Part shown: in pieces, positions 1 to 9,479 of the stretch
Layout: every line of letters starts with the position of its first letter
How positions within the stretch are numbered: the stretch's first letter is position 1
Source of the DNA: Lagopus muta
Lineage: Eukaryota > Chordata > Aves > Galliformes > Phasianidae
Length of the DNA: 64,000 nucleotides
Direction: 5' to 3'
Assembly (NCBI RefSeq): GCF_023343835.1
Contig: NC_064438.1
Coordinates: forward strand, 56,382,578 to 56,446,577
Notes under the pieces: model-generated
What the model was told of the DNA's origin: nothing
Seen by the model: the letters and a program-made list of their open reading frames with translations, nothing else
The model's database searches: none
Translations under genes and position numbers: made by a program

Positions 1-118
1 AGTGCCTCACCACCCTCTGGCTGAAAAACTTCCTCCTCATATCCAACCTAAACCTCCCCTGTCTCAGTTTAAAACCATTCCCCCTTGTGCTATCACTACC
101 CATCCTTGTAAACAGCCC
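1..118 (-). mobile_element. CR1 LINE fragment, cut by window edge
   Basis: Antisense CR1 sequence. It starts inside the ORF2 tail (reverse complement of GAGGGTGGTGAGGCACT) and runs 5'-ward through the AGGTTTAGGTTGGATATGAGG block to about the GTTTACAAGGATGGG block. The 3' end of the element lies outside the window to the left. It matches the copies at 38,746 and 57,384 almost base for base, so it probably belongs to the same young group, but the diagnostic 3' end is missing. Confidence 0.9.
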
Positions 119-770
119 CTGAAAATTGCCCCTGAAGAAGAAGAGATTGGCTTCTGCCTTCTGCCCCTCCTGCTCCTTCCTCATTCTGCACATCCAGCCG
201 TTCCCTGTGCTGAGCTGTGGGGCTGCAGCTGCTTCCCACAGGCCATAGCTGTGAAGTGCTGGGAAGCATCCATGGCTGGCACACCATGAAAGCATCCCCA
301 TTGGTGGGCATGTTGGGGTCAAGAGGAGCGTGAGGAGCATGGGGTGAGCATGCAAAATGGGCTCTGGTGGGATGGCAACGTGCAGAGGGGGTCGGGGGCC
401 AGGGGTTGTGTGACCCTGCAGCACTCTGCGGAGTGCTAATTACATCTGCTTTTGATAGACTCTTGTGTGCCTTGACCTGAAAGTGCAATGAGGGAAATCA
501 GCAGCAGCATAATGTCAGGAGCACTTGAAACTGCCTGGAGCTGGTGGATGGGCTGAGGAGGAGTCTGTGGCAAACCACGATGCTGAACCTTTCTAGGGAG
601 TTTTGTGTTTTAACGTGCACAAAAAGTTGTGTACCAATATGTGGGTAGAAGTTCCAGTGGCTCGGAAGGAGAATCTTTTTAAGTGTCCTTACAAAAGAAA
701 TCAAGCTACTATTAATTTAAACAACGAATAGAATGTTCCCCTTCACAAGGTATTTCGAAATGGTTATTTA
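119..770. other. Unique sequence, no gene recognised
   Basis: About 650 bp between two CR1 pieces. A 130-codon frame on the minus strand (96-488) starts in CR1 and resembles no family I know; it is treated as chance. Nothing else stands out. Confidence 0.6.
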
Positions 771-992
771 GACTAGATATTAGGAAGAAATTGTTCACTG
801 TGAGGGTGGTGAGACACGGGAACAAGTTGCCCAGAGTGGATGACTTTCCCTGGAAGCACTCAAGGCCTGCAGGATGGGGCTGTGAGCAGCCTGCTGTAGA
901 GGGAGGTGTCCCTGCTATAGCAGGGGGTTGGAACTGGATGATCTTAAAGCTCCCTTCCAACCCAAACCATTGTGTGACTCTGTGATTCTATA
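771..992 (+). mobile_element. CR1 LINE 3' fragment
   Basis: Sense CR1. It begins near TAGATATTAGGAAGAAATTG, continues through GAGGGTGGTGAGACACGGGA and the GCAGGGGGTTGGAACTGGAT block, and ends with CTCCCTTCCAACCC and a degenerate terminal repeat (TGTGACTCTGTGATTCTATAG). The 5' part is missing, as is usual for CR1. Its many differences from the well-preserved copies suggest an older insertion. Confidence 0.9.
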
Positions 993-3900
993 GAATGGGG
1001 TTGGGTTTTCTTGGAAACCATTACATGTTTCCTGCTATTTTCAAAGGGAAAAGGCTTGTCACCCAAAGCCACAATTTAACCAGATGTGCTTTGGTCCATC
1101 ACAGAGAGGCTCGAAATGACAACTGCAGACTGAATTGACACTGGGTTCAATTGCTACCAAAACTATGTTTTAATTACAGTGAGTTGAGTATAGGAAGATT
1201 TTCAGGAGGTTGGCCAAAAACCAACAGAATTTCATTTAGTGTTGACTTACATCAGGAATAGAGGTGCTGCGGTCTATGGAAAGATACTTCAGGAGATCCA
1301 TGGCACAGTTCTTGGGTTTATTGCATTTCTCAGCTCAACATAAGCTACTGAACTTGCATCTTATGTTAATTTTCTGCAAATCTACATCACCATGAAATAA
1401 ATGAGGCAGCATTTGGAATAATTTGTTCAGCTGCTGCGATTTTTAGGTTTCCAGTTTTCTTCAGCGAACAAATTCTTAATTATCTCAGGGTGGTTGAAAT
1501 GCTCTACAAATCTCGGTTCTGTCGGGGTTACTCCTGTAAGGCTTTTTTCATCAGTTGGTGATTGGAGAAAGCTGTGGCACAAAGCAACCATGGGCAGCAT
1601 TGTAAAACCAGGTGAAAGCCTCCCTCAGCTGTAGCTCATCAAGGTGGGTTCCTCCAGCAAGAACCCAGCCAGGGCTTTTGGGTGGCTGGGTTACTGCCTG
1701 AGTGTTATTGCTGCTTGGGAGTGAGCCTGGAAGGAGTCAGGAGTCAGTGGGTGCTTGCAGGTCTCCTTCTTGGTCCTCCTGTGAGAAGGTAGGAGGCTGT
1801 GCAGGGGTTGGTGGCGGTCAGGGCCATGCCTTCAGCTCCTCTTGGTGCTGTGGGATGCAGTGTGGGATGGTGGGATCTGGTCTGGCCCACCAGCAGCTCC
1901 ACGCAGGGTGATCTCACACAGGATCCACTCACTCCAAGGGGCTCTGTGGTCAAGGTGAGCTCAGTGCAGCTTTCTTTTATAAGGAATGCAAGTAAAAAAT
2001 GTTTAATTTTGCAAGGCTATCTGCCTCACCTCTTAAGAGCAGGTGAGCTGTGTCTGACCTCCATCTCTATGGAAGAGAATCTGGCTGGGCTCCCTACCAT
2101 TCTCTTTGTATGGTTCACTTGGCTTTTTACAAGTGGTCATGTGTGTTTTTCTTCTAGAAGTATCTTAGTGTTGTAGCTGTTTTCTTCTTTTAATTAATTC
2201 TGGAGCAAGAAGAAAATATAATTGCCTGATTAAGAGTCAAAGCACTCAAATTCGTCCTCGTCTCTTTCAGTGTCAGGTATGAAGCTCATTATTTCCTGAG
2301 AGGGGACTCCTGTTTGGGCTAATCCAATGCAATTAAGTATGGATCTAGGCGTAATTTAGATAATGTAAGACTGACACCACGTTTTAATGAAGCTCTCCAT
2401 CAGGTGCCAGCCTCCCTTCCTGTATAGATCCTGCTAATAAATAAGGTGTACCTCGGTCTGTCAGTCAGCTTTTATGGATTGCTCCCTCCAAACTCCATTA
2501 ATTCCTGGAGCTCAGCGTCCTGTTTCCTGCAGCCAACATCCTGCCATGCGCCGTGAAATACACACTGCTTTCATTAACCAGCTACCTGCTCTGTGTTTAA
2601 TGCAAGTTCATTAGATTTTTCATATGTTCGTTAGATGGGGCTGCTTATAGCAGAATTGGAAGAATCTGAGTGGTTGGAGTGTTTTCAGTTGGACTTAAGG
2701 CATTGTAGTAGACCTGCTCAGAAGTGCATTGGGGCGGATGGATGGGCTTGTCTAGCAATATTATTATTGTTTAATATAGAACAACTCAAAAACTGCTAAT
2801 AGCAATTGGGTAGAATGAAGGCATAACTAAAAGCTGAGAGAGGAGAAGCTTACCCTGTACAGATGCTGTTTTGCAAAGCTGACAAGTGTTGGAGGACGGC
2901 CTCACAAGTGCTGCTGCCACTGTGATAATGATAGTGAAATGAAATCATGATACCAACATTGATCAGAGGTGGTTGAAGAAGAGGTCCATGACCCCTGCCC
3001 CAATCCATCCCCACCATGTATGCTGACCACATCCCTCACTTAAAGCATTACATTCAGCACGGGAGGTTGAAAGTGGACCCAGAGGGGAAGCATGCCAGTG
3101 AAATCTGTTATAATCCTATTCTGATTCTCTTTGGGATTGAGGGCCGTGTAAACCTGCACGCTGCTTTTGAGGCTCTTTTGGTAATATCTTGATCTAACAT
3201 AATAAAACCACTTAACCCTCAAATTATATTTCAAATGTTAAGCAGTTAATTACAGAACTATTGTTAGCTTTTAATTAGCCTTTCTGGGCAAAAACAATCT
3301 GGAGGAGTCTGTGGCTTCAGCCCCTTGCACAGTGCTTATTAGTGCCCATGATGGAATTTCTGACCTTGTCACTGTAGGTGACCATGGGGCTAATCACAGT
3401 CACAGGGAATAGAGGCATTTCAAGTGTCCTTGGAGCCCACCTATGTATGGAGCCAGAGAAGATGCTCTCTTCCTCCTGCACTTCTGTGCCTGTGTGGGAT
3501 GTGGCATGGGTCTGTATGCCCTGGTCTTGCTGCCCAGCTGAGCTGCTGTGGTTTTCCCATGTGAATCTCATTTGTAAATTTAATTTAACCTGTGTTCATA
3601 CTGCCTTTTATCTTCCAGTGTTTTATTACTGCAGAAATGGCACTTAGCTGTCCGTTGCCGTTGTCAACAAAGCAATGAACTACAGATAAAAGTGCACGAA
3701 ACAATCCTGTTGAAAAATAGGGTTTGTGGTGTTAGTCTTACTTAGGTACCACCTCCTCTCTTCACTTGTGCTGGGATTTGCTTTGAAGGTGTCAGGCTGA
3801 AGCGTGTCCTCATTCACTGTGACCAATGATAATAATTAGCCATTTGTGTGGGCTCTCAGGGATGGCTGCAGGTGGGAATGGGGCAGAAAGAAGGGCTGGC

Positions 3901-5747
3901 AGGGGTTTGGTGTTGGATTCTTTGTTCCTTTGCCTCCATGCTTGGGCACTATTTACCTTTCCTATGCGTCATAATGAGCAGGATGACTTTTGGGTGGGAT
4001 CTTTCAGTATGTGCCACATTAATACTGTCTTATTTAAAGTTTGCTTGAACTGTGACCTGTTTTCTAAGCAAAGACTGAACCTGAAGAAGGTAAGGTTGGC
4101 TCATCAGCCCACAAGGTATTTTATAAGCATGCCTACATTTCCACCTTTCCCTCCAGGTCTGAGCCTTCCCTGCTGCAACTTTTGGCTTCCCTTGGGGTGC
4201 AGCATTGATGCTTTGTGGCTGAACAAAGCCAACCTGTTGTAAAACCAGTGTGGAACTTTCATCTGCTGCTCAAGTGTTCCTCTGTGGCTTCTGCCTTAAG
4301 TGTATGGGATTGAGGCTGACCCACGTTGAGATGGGATGGCGTTGTACTGGCTAACTCATGTCCAAGGACAAAGAAGAGGAGTTTGGCTGTCTTGACAATG
4401 ACTGGTTCTGCAGTAGGGGTTTTTTGTGATGTCATTGGGAACAACTTGGTTGGTATGTATTCAGTGAACCCTTTTAGCTACACAGTGCTCTATTTAATAA
4501 TAATGTTTAAATCCTCAGATATAAAGAGCTCTTTCTGCTGAAAGAGACTCAGCACTCGCTGAGTCTCATCCTCACTTATCCTGGCACAGGGAGCCATGGT
4601 TCCTCGCCTTTCTGCTGGGAGCACACTAGACCTTGTGTAGGGCCTGGGTTTGTTGCCCTGACTGCATCACAGGGTGACAGCTTACATAGGAGCAACTAGA
4701 GGATGGGACTGGCGTGCCATCACCCAGCAGCTGGAGCCCACCATGAGGTCCTTTGTCCCTTACCTGTGATTTAAGACCTGACAGCAGCAGGGTGAGGATC
4801 CGTACCTGTTAGGCACAGTGCCACTCCTGGGGAGACAGTTGGCACTTGTCACTGCTGCAGCTGGGGCCATCCCTGCATCCATGGGGCTGCAGAACCCAGT
4901 TGGCAGCTGGGACACCGTAGGAATCCAGCCCAGAGATATGGAGCGTTGGCTTTAGCAGATGGAAATAAATACACTGAATGCAGCCCAAGATGTCTGTGCT
5001 AGCTAACTGTGTGTGTGGAGGTATCCCTGTGTCCGTGGTTTGTTCTCTTTCACATCATGAAACACAGTGGAGTTCTGGCAGCCGGGGGGAGCCCAAGGAG
5101 CTCCTCCAGTTTCAGCTCCCAAGCCCCTTCTCTTTTCTCTGTGCCATACGGTATCTGGTTTGCTGGTTGTGGGTTTATACAATCGACTTTGTGATTTCAG
5201 GGATTTCCTAAGCAAACAAGCAAACCATCAATATTGCTCTAACAGAGCGTTGGTGTTTATCTACGCTTTTGCAGGAACACAGATTGGAATTACTGACTTT
5301 AAATGAAACACCACCGGCAGGCGTGGTTTGTGCTATGGGCTCAGGATGCTCTGCTGCTATCAGCCCTTTGTGGAGTGGGTTGTCTTGGGTGTAGTGATGT
5401 GCTGAGCTGTCTGCCTGTACAGCACATCACATAACAACTGCTTGAGTTGCATAAATATGTATACATGTGTCATTTTTGTTTTTGGTATGCTGATTGAGAG
5501 GCAGACTGTTTTCCACGTGAAGGGAGCAGACTGTTCAGAAAGCATAGGGCATGTTGTGCATTAGGACAGATATCCACTCCATGGGCAATATTCTGAACCT
5601 TCTAGTGGGTGGCCAGGCTTCCTACTGAATGTGAGTGCAACACGGAGCCTGTCAGTGCACTATTGGAATACAGTCTTTTTCTTTTTTTTTCACATATCTA
5701 GCAATGCTCCTTTGTATAAAGGGAGCTTATAAGCAGGAGAGAGGTGG
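993..5747. other. Long repeat-poor unique stretch
   Basis: About 4.75 kb in which I see no CR1 or other interspersed repeat. The longest frame is 138 codons (3,826-4,242, plus) and has no recognisable domain. Other frames are under 90 codons and overlap on both strands, as expected by chance. The part near 2,430-2,640 is AT-rich with many TAAT cores. A perfect hairpin lies at 4,544-4,567. No CpG-rich promoter region is visible. Confidence 0.6.
4544..4567. repeat. Perfect 10-bp inverted repeat, 4-base loop
   Basis: GAGACTCAGC (4,544-4,553) and its exact reverse complement GCTGAGTCTC (4,558-4,567) are separated by ACTC. Both arms are complete, with no mismatch. It could fold as a hairpin or bind a dimeric factor; the sequence alone does not say which. 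Confidence 0.8.
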
Positions 5748-6008
5748 AATCATAGAATCACTAAGGTTGGAAGAGACCTCCAAGAGCATCCAGTCCAACC
5801 ATCCACCTACCACCAGTATTTCCCCATTGAACCATGTCCCTAAGTACTGCATCTCCTTGGTTCTTGAACACCTCCAGGGATGGTGATTCAACCACCCTGT
5901 GCAGGTCATTCCTGCACCTAAATACTCTCTTGGAGAAGAAATTTTTCCTAATGCCCAACCTGAACCTCCCCTAGTACAACAGGAGGCCGTTTCCTCTGGT
6001 CCAATCAA
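5748..6008 (-). mobile_element. CR1 LINE 3' fragment, left arm of head-to-head pair
   Basis: Antisense CR1 with its 3' end at AATCATAGAATCACTAAGG and then AGAGACCTCCAAGAGCATCC. The interior corresponds to the ORF2 C-terminus: the reverse frame gives pieces such as VFKNQGDAVLRDMVQ. Frameshifts break it. The 5' truncation point is at about 6,008, where a second CR1 in the opposite orientation begins almost at once. Confidence 0.9.
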
Positions 6009-6012
6009 TAGC

Positions 6013-6264
6013 CATAGGACAAGGGGGAATGGTTTTGAACTAAAAGAGGGAAGGTTTAGGTTGGATGTGAGGAGAAGATTCGTTTATCCAGAGGTATTGA
6101 GGCCCTGGCACTGCCCAGAGCTGTGGGTGCCCCATCCCTGGAGGTGCCCGAGGCTGTGGATGGAGTCCTGGGCAGCCTGAGCTGGGGGGCACTCAGCCCA
6201 GAGCAAGAGTGGGACTGTGGGCTGTAAGGGCCCTTCCCACCCAACCATGCTATGGCTCTGTGAC
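6013..6264 (+). mobile_element. CR1 LINE 3' fragment, right arm of head-to-head pair
   Basis: Sense CR1 starting at TAGGACAAGGGGGAATGG, through AGGTTTAGGTTGGATGTGAG and GTGCCCCATCCCTGGAGG, and ending near CCCACCCAACCATGCTATGG. The GGTGCCCGAGGCTGTGGATG block marks an older type shared with 17,221 and 63,178. It is clearly a different subfamily from the left arm, so the pair is not one element copied back on itself. Confidence 0.88.
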
Positions 6265-7524
6265 ACCCAGAGGTGTTCCTACATCTAAGAGGATGTGCTC
6301 CAGTCTCACGCATCCCACGTGGAGTGGATACTGTGGTGGTTGCAGGCCAGGAGGCTGAATTCATTACATCATTGCATGATTGGGATGGCACAGGAGGAGA
6401 GCCAGCTGCATGCAGCATTCCTTGGCTGGAAACCTGCTCACTTCCCAAAGGCAGGGGTCAACGACATGTGTGGGCTCCAAGTTTTGTTGTTTCTGTCACC
6501 AGACACATCTCTGATTTGATCTCAGGTTTTCAGTGAGAGCTGATGTCTTACCAGGGGATTTGAAGTGACTGCTCCAGCTTTTCCCTGTTATTTCTGACAG
6601 CTTATTACAAGTAGAAGGTAATTGCTTACAACAGTTTCTGTGGTATATCATGCCCCAAAACAGAACATCAAAAGGCTGTAAGGGGGATAAACTCCTGGAC
6701 TCTACTACTTTCTTCCATTTCCATTGAACAAAATTGCCCTGTTCTAGTAAGCATTTCAGGAGAGAAGGTTCCTCCAGGTTGTATAGGCATAGCCAGGAAT
6801 TGCACTGATAAAATATGAGGAACGTGTGTGTTATTAGAATACAAAAATGTGCAATTATGTCTTGATCACAGCTCAGGGATTACATGTTTCTAATGAAGTG
6901 AACGCCGTCAGTGTGGGAAGCAACAAAACTGAAAAAAAAGAAAGTTATAGAAGTGAAAATTTAATATATATGGTAATACACATAAATCTATTAGAGAAAG
7001 TAAAGCAGAATTAATTATGCTTCAATACCCGGGGGGTGGAAAAAAAAAAAAAAAAAAGAAAATTAAAGAATTAAGAAATAAAAAATTCATACTGTAATCA
7101 GAATTTTGCATACCAAAATTAGGGAAGGTGTTTTCTGATAAGTGCCAGAATCCTTTCTAACACAGAACTGTGATGGCAGAAGGGCATGTTAATTACGTGC
7201 CAGCGCCTCAAGGTGTGAAACCTATACACCAACCTGCAAAGAGGATTAAATATCCAGGTAGCTTTGCATGTAAAACTTCTTAATTTTTCAATGTTTCAAA
7301 TCCAAATTAAAAAATAGAAAATACAGAGAAGCACGGCAGCGCATTACTTATTTATATTTGTAATTAATAGCAGAATAGAGTTCTCTGGGAGCTGTAAGTA
7401 AGAAATAGTTTCCCCACAGCACTGTACACCCACAGACAGATACTTAACAAGATGCTTGAGTGCAAGAGCCAGGCACCAGCATATGGTTTGGTATGTGCTG
7501 CCCTCCCTGTCCAAGATGTGATTG
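6265..7524. other. Unique sequence with A-rich tract
   Basis: No gene or interspersed repeat recognised. From about 6,930 to 7,090 the plus strand is strongly A-rich, with a GGGGGG run just before an A homopolymer. The remainder is AT-rich noncoding sequence. Confidence 0.6.
7040..7057 (+). repeat. A18 homopolymer
   Basis: Uninterrupted run of 18 A preceded by GGGGGGTGG and followed by an A-rich stretch. The sequence upstream does not look like a retrocopied transcript I recognise, so I call it a simple repeat rather than a retrogene tail. Confidence 0.85.
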
Positions 7525-7570
7525 GAGAGGGAGGAATTTCAGGTTGGATGTTAGGAAAAACTTCTGAAAG
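7525..7570 (+). mobile_element. CR1 fragment, left part of an interrupted copy
   Basis: GGTTGGATGTTAGGAAAAAC plus flanks matches the ORF2 C-terminal block of sense CR1. It stops at CTTCTGAAAG, and the matching continuation (AGAGTGGTGATGGGCTGGAA) resumes at 7,841. Read as the left half of one CR1 copy split by a later insertion. Confidence 0.75.
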
Positions 7571-7695
7571 AATCATAGAATTATAGAATGGCTTGAGTTT
7601 GAAGGGACCCCATGGATCATTCCAACCCCCTGCCACGGGCAAGGCCACCAACCTGCAGATCTGGTACTAGAACAAGTCGCCCAGGGTCCTGAATG
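7571..7695 (-). mobile_element. CR1 LINE 3' fragment, nested insertion
   Basis: Antisense CR1 3' end: AATCATAGAATTATAGAATGG, then GAAGGGACCCCATGGATCAT and TCCAACCCCCTGCCACGGGC. Similarity fades after about 7,695; the next 145 bp are unassigned and may be a diverged remainder of the same insertion. It sits exactly between two parts of a sense CR1. Confidence 0.85.
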
Positions 7696-7840
7696 TCTGG
7701 AGGATCAAGAGGTCTATTCTGTAAATGCTAACTAAATTGTTGAAGCCTTTCAGTATCAATGCCACTCATGCTGTGAAACTAATAACTGGGGTTATGGTAC
7801 AGGTTGGTTTGTTTAGAAGTAGGGATTAGTATGTTAGTTT

Positions 7841-8031
7841 AAGAGTGGTGATGGGCTGGAACGGGCTGCTCGGGGAGGTGGTGGAGTCACCTGGGGGTGT
7901 TCAGAAACAACGTGGAGATGTGGCACTGAGGGATGTGCCCTAACGGGGAAGTATTGGTGGTAGGTGGATGGTTGGACTGAATGATCTTGCAGGACTTTTC
8001 CACCCTCGGTGATTCTGTGATTCCACGATGT
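7841..8031 (+). mobile_element. CR1 LINE 3' fragment, right part of interrupted copy
   Basis: Sense CR1 from AAGAGTGGTGATGGGCTGGA through GGGGAGGTGGTGGAGTCACC and GGTTGGACTGAATGATCTTG to the terminal GGTGATTCTGTGATTCC. It continues the block seen at 7,525-7,570, with an AAG shared at the break that could be a very short target duplication. Confidence 0.88.
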
Positions 8032-8188
8032 TATGGGGAAGAAGAAGGTAATTTTGTCCTGGACAATTTGTTGTGAGTAACAGTAGAGGGCAGCGACTGT
8101 TTATGAATGTACCATGGTGTACACAGGGCAACAGCAGAAGCATCTCCTGGCTGCTCCTTTATACACCGTGAGGCCGGACAAGGCTGCT

Positions 8189-8240
8189 GTGGAGATGTGG
8201 CACTGAGGGATGTGGTCAGTGGGCATGGTGAGGTGGGGAT
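8189..8240 (+). mobile_element. Short CR1 fragment
   Basis: GGAGATGTGGCACTGAGGGA and then a GGGCATGGTGAGGTGGG block, the same as the better-preserved copy at 43,970-44,020. Both ends are lost. About 50 bp, so assignment rests on that match. Confidence 0.75.
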
Positions 8241-9390
8241 CTTGGCTGTCCCCCTCTCCTCCCTTCTGCCCTCCAGGCGGGCAGGACCCCCCTGCTGCCT
8301 TCAGGGAGCACCTTCGCAGCCACCGACTCCTCTGCGAGTGCTGCTGAAGGAGAGGAGTGTGTGAGACAAGATAAAAGAGAAAAATTAAACTGTTTATGAA
8401 AGTTGCATCAAAGTGCTGTTTATAATGCCGAGGGGATGCTCTCTTACCTTGACACACACTTCATTCATGAGCCAGACCTCGTTATTTCTCAGCCTTATTT
8501 CTGACAGATGTTGTCAGCAGCCAGGCAGCTTATACAGACAAGCTCGTGATTTGCTTTCTTCTGTGACTGATCAAAATACTAAACGTGGTTGTTCACGTGC
8601 CTGATGTCATCCTGAAGTTTTGTGCACGTAATTTGACTGAGTTGAAAAAAGTAATGAACAGTAATATTAATAGTGTGGTTCCTTCCCTGTTCAGAACGTG
8701 AAGCTTCTCAGTCTTTATGGACTATAAAATACTGCTGAATTGTGTACAAAAAGCTCAGGATCAAGTAAGTGCAGCAGAAGCCGTTTGAGTGATTATGAAA
8801 GCCAAAGCTGACTGTTAACATCACTAAACTTAGTCTGAAGTTGATTAATGTCTATGGGACGGGGATCCGGTTTCCATCCTTTCACTCAGTTTGAAATGAG
8901 AGGGAATACCTTTTGTAGTTGTAAGAACGAGTACTTTGGTTTACTTGTGGGGAATACAATTGCACAACCATATAACGTGAGTGCATTTCTGCTTGCCCTT
9001 CAGGAGGGTCAGCAGGATGTACAAACTCTGCTGCTCTCTGTGGAGATCCCTGTTATCTTTGCTTTATGCTACAGTTCCAAAAAATACACCGTGTGGGTTA
9101 AAGGAGAATGAGGGGAGTGTGTGATCCCAATGGAAAACACAAACAAAAGATGAATTAAAGAGGCAAGCCAAGCCCAACCTGAGGGCCAGAGCATGGGGCC
9201 CTGGTGCAGGAGCCAGGCTGAGCAGCTCCCAGCAGCTCTGATACAGCCATTGATGGAGGTTCCATTAGCCATGGGAGTTAATAACCCTGTAATGAGCCTG
9301 AGCCTTGCTCTGCAGAGCACTCTTGTGTCGGTGACTGGTTGAGGATTCAAGGCTCATAGACTGTATGGGAATGTTTGTAAGACCCTAAAA
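8241..9390. other. Unique sequence, no gene recognised
   Basis: About 1.15 kb. A plus-strand frame of 87 codons at 8,848-9,111 has no recognisable domain. Nothing else seen. Confidence 0.6.
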
Positions 9391-9479
9391 TGGGCATGGT
9401 GGGCATGGTGATGATGGGTCAATGGTTGGACTTGGTGATCTCACTGGTTTCCAACCACAGTGATTCTAATGATGCTGTG
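9391..9479 (+). mobile_element. CR1 LINE 3' end fragment
   Basis: Sense CR1 tail: GGGCATGGTGATGATGGGTC, CAATGGTTGGACTTGGTGAT, TTTCCAACCACAGTGATTCT, ending in a degenerate terminal repeat. A GGGCATGGT unit is duplicated at its left edge. Only the last 90 bp of the element remain. Confidence 0.82.

Noticed and set aside
3826..4242. 138-codon frame with a donor-like AAG|GTAAGG at about 4,090.
   Set aside because: No homology recognised and no convincing acceptor upstream; a single GTAAGG is common by chance.
5715..5729. TATAAAGGGAGCTTA shared exactly with 58,526-58,540.
   Set aside because: In 64 kb a couple of shared 15-mers are expected by chance, and the flanks do not match.
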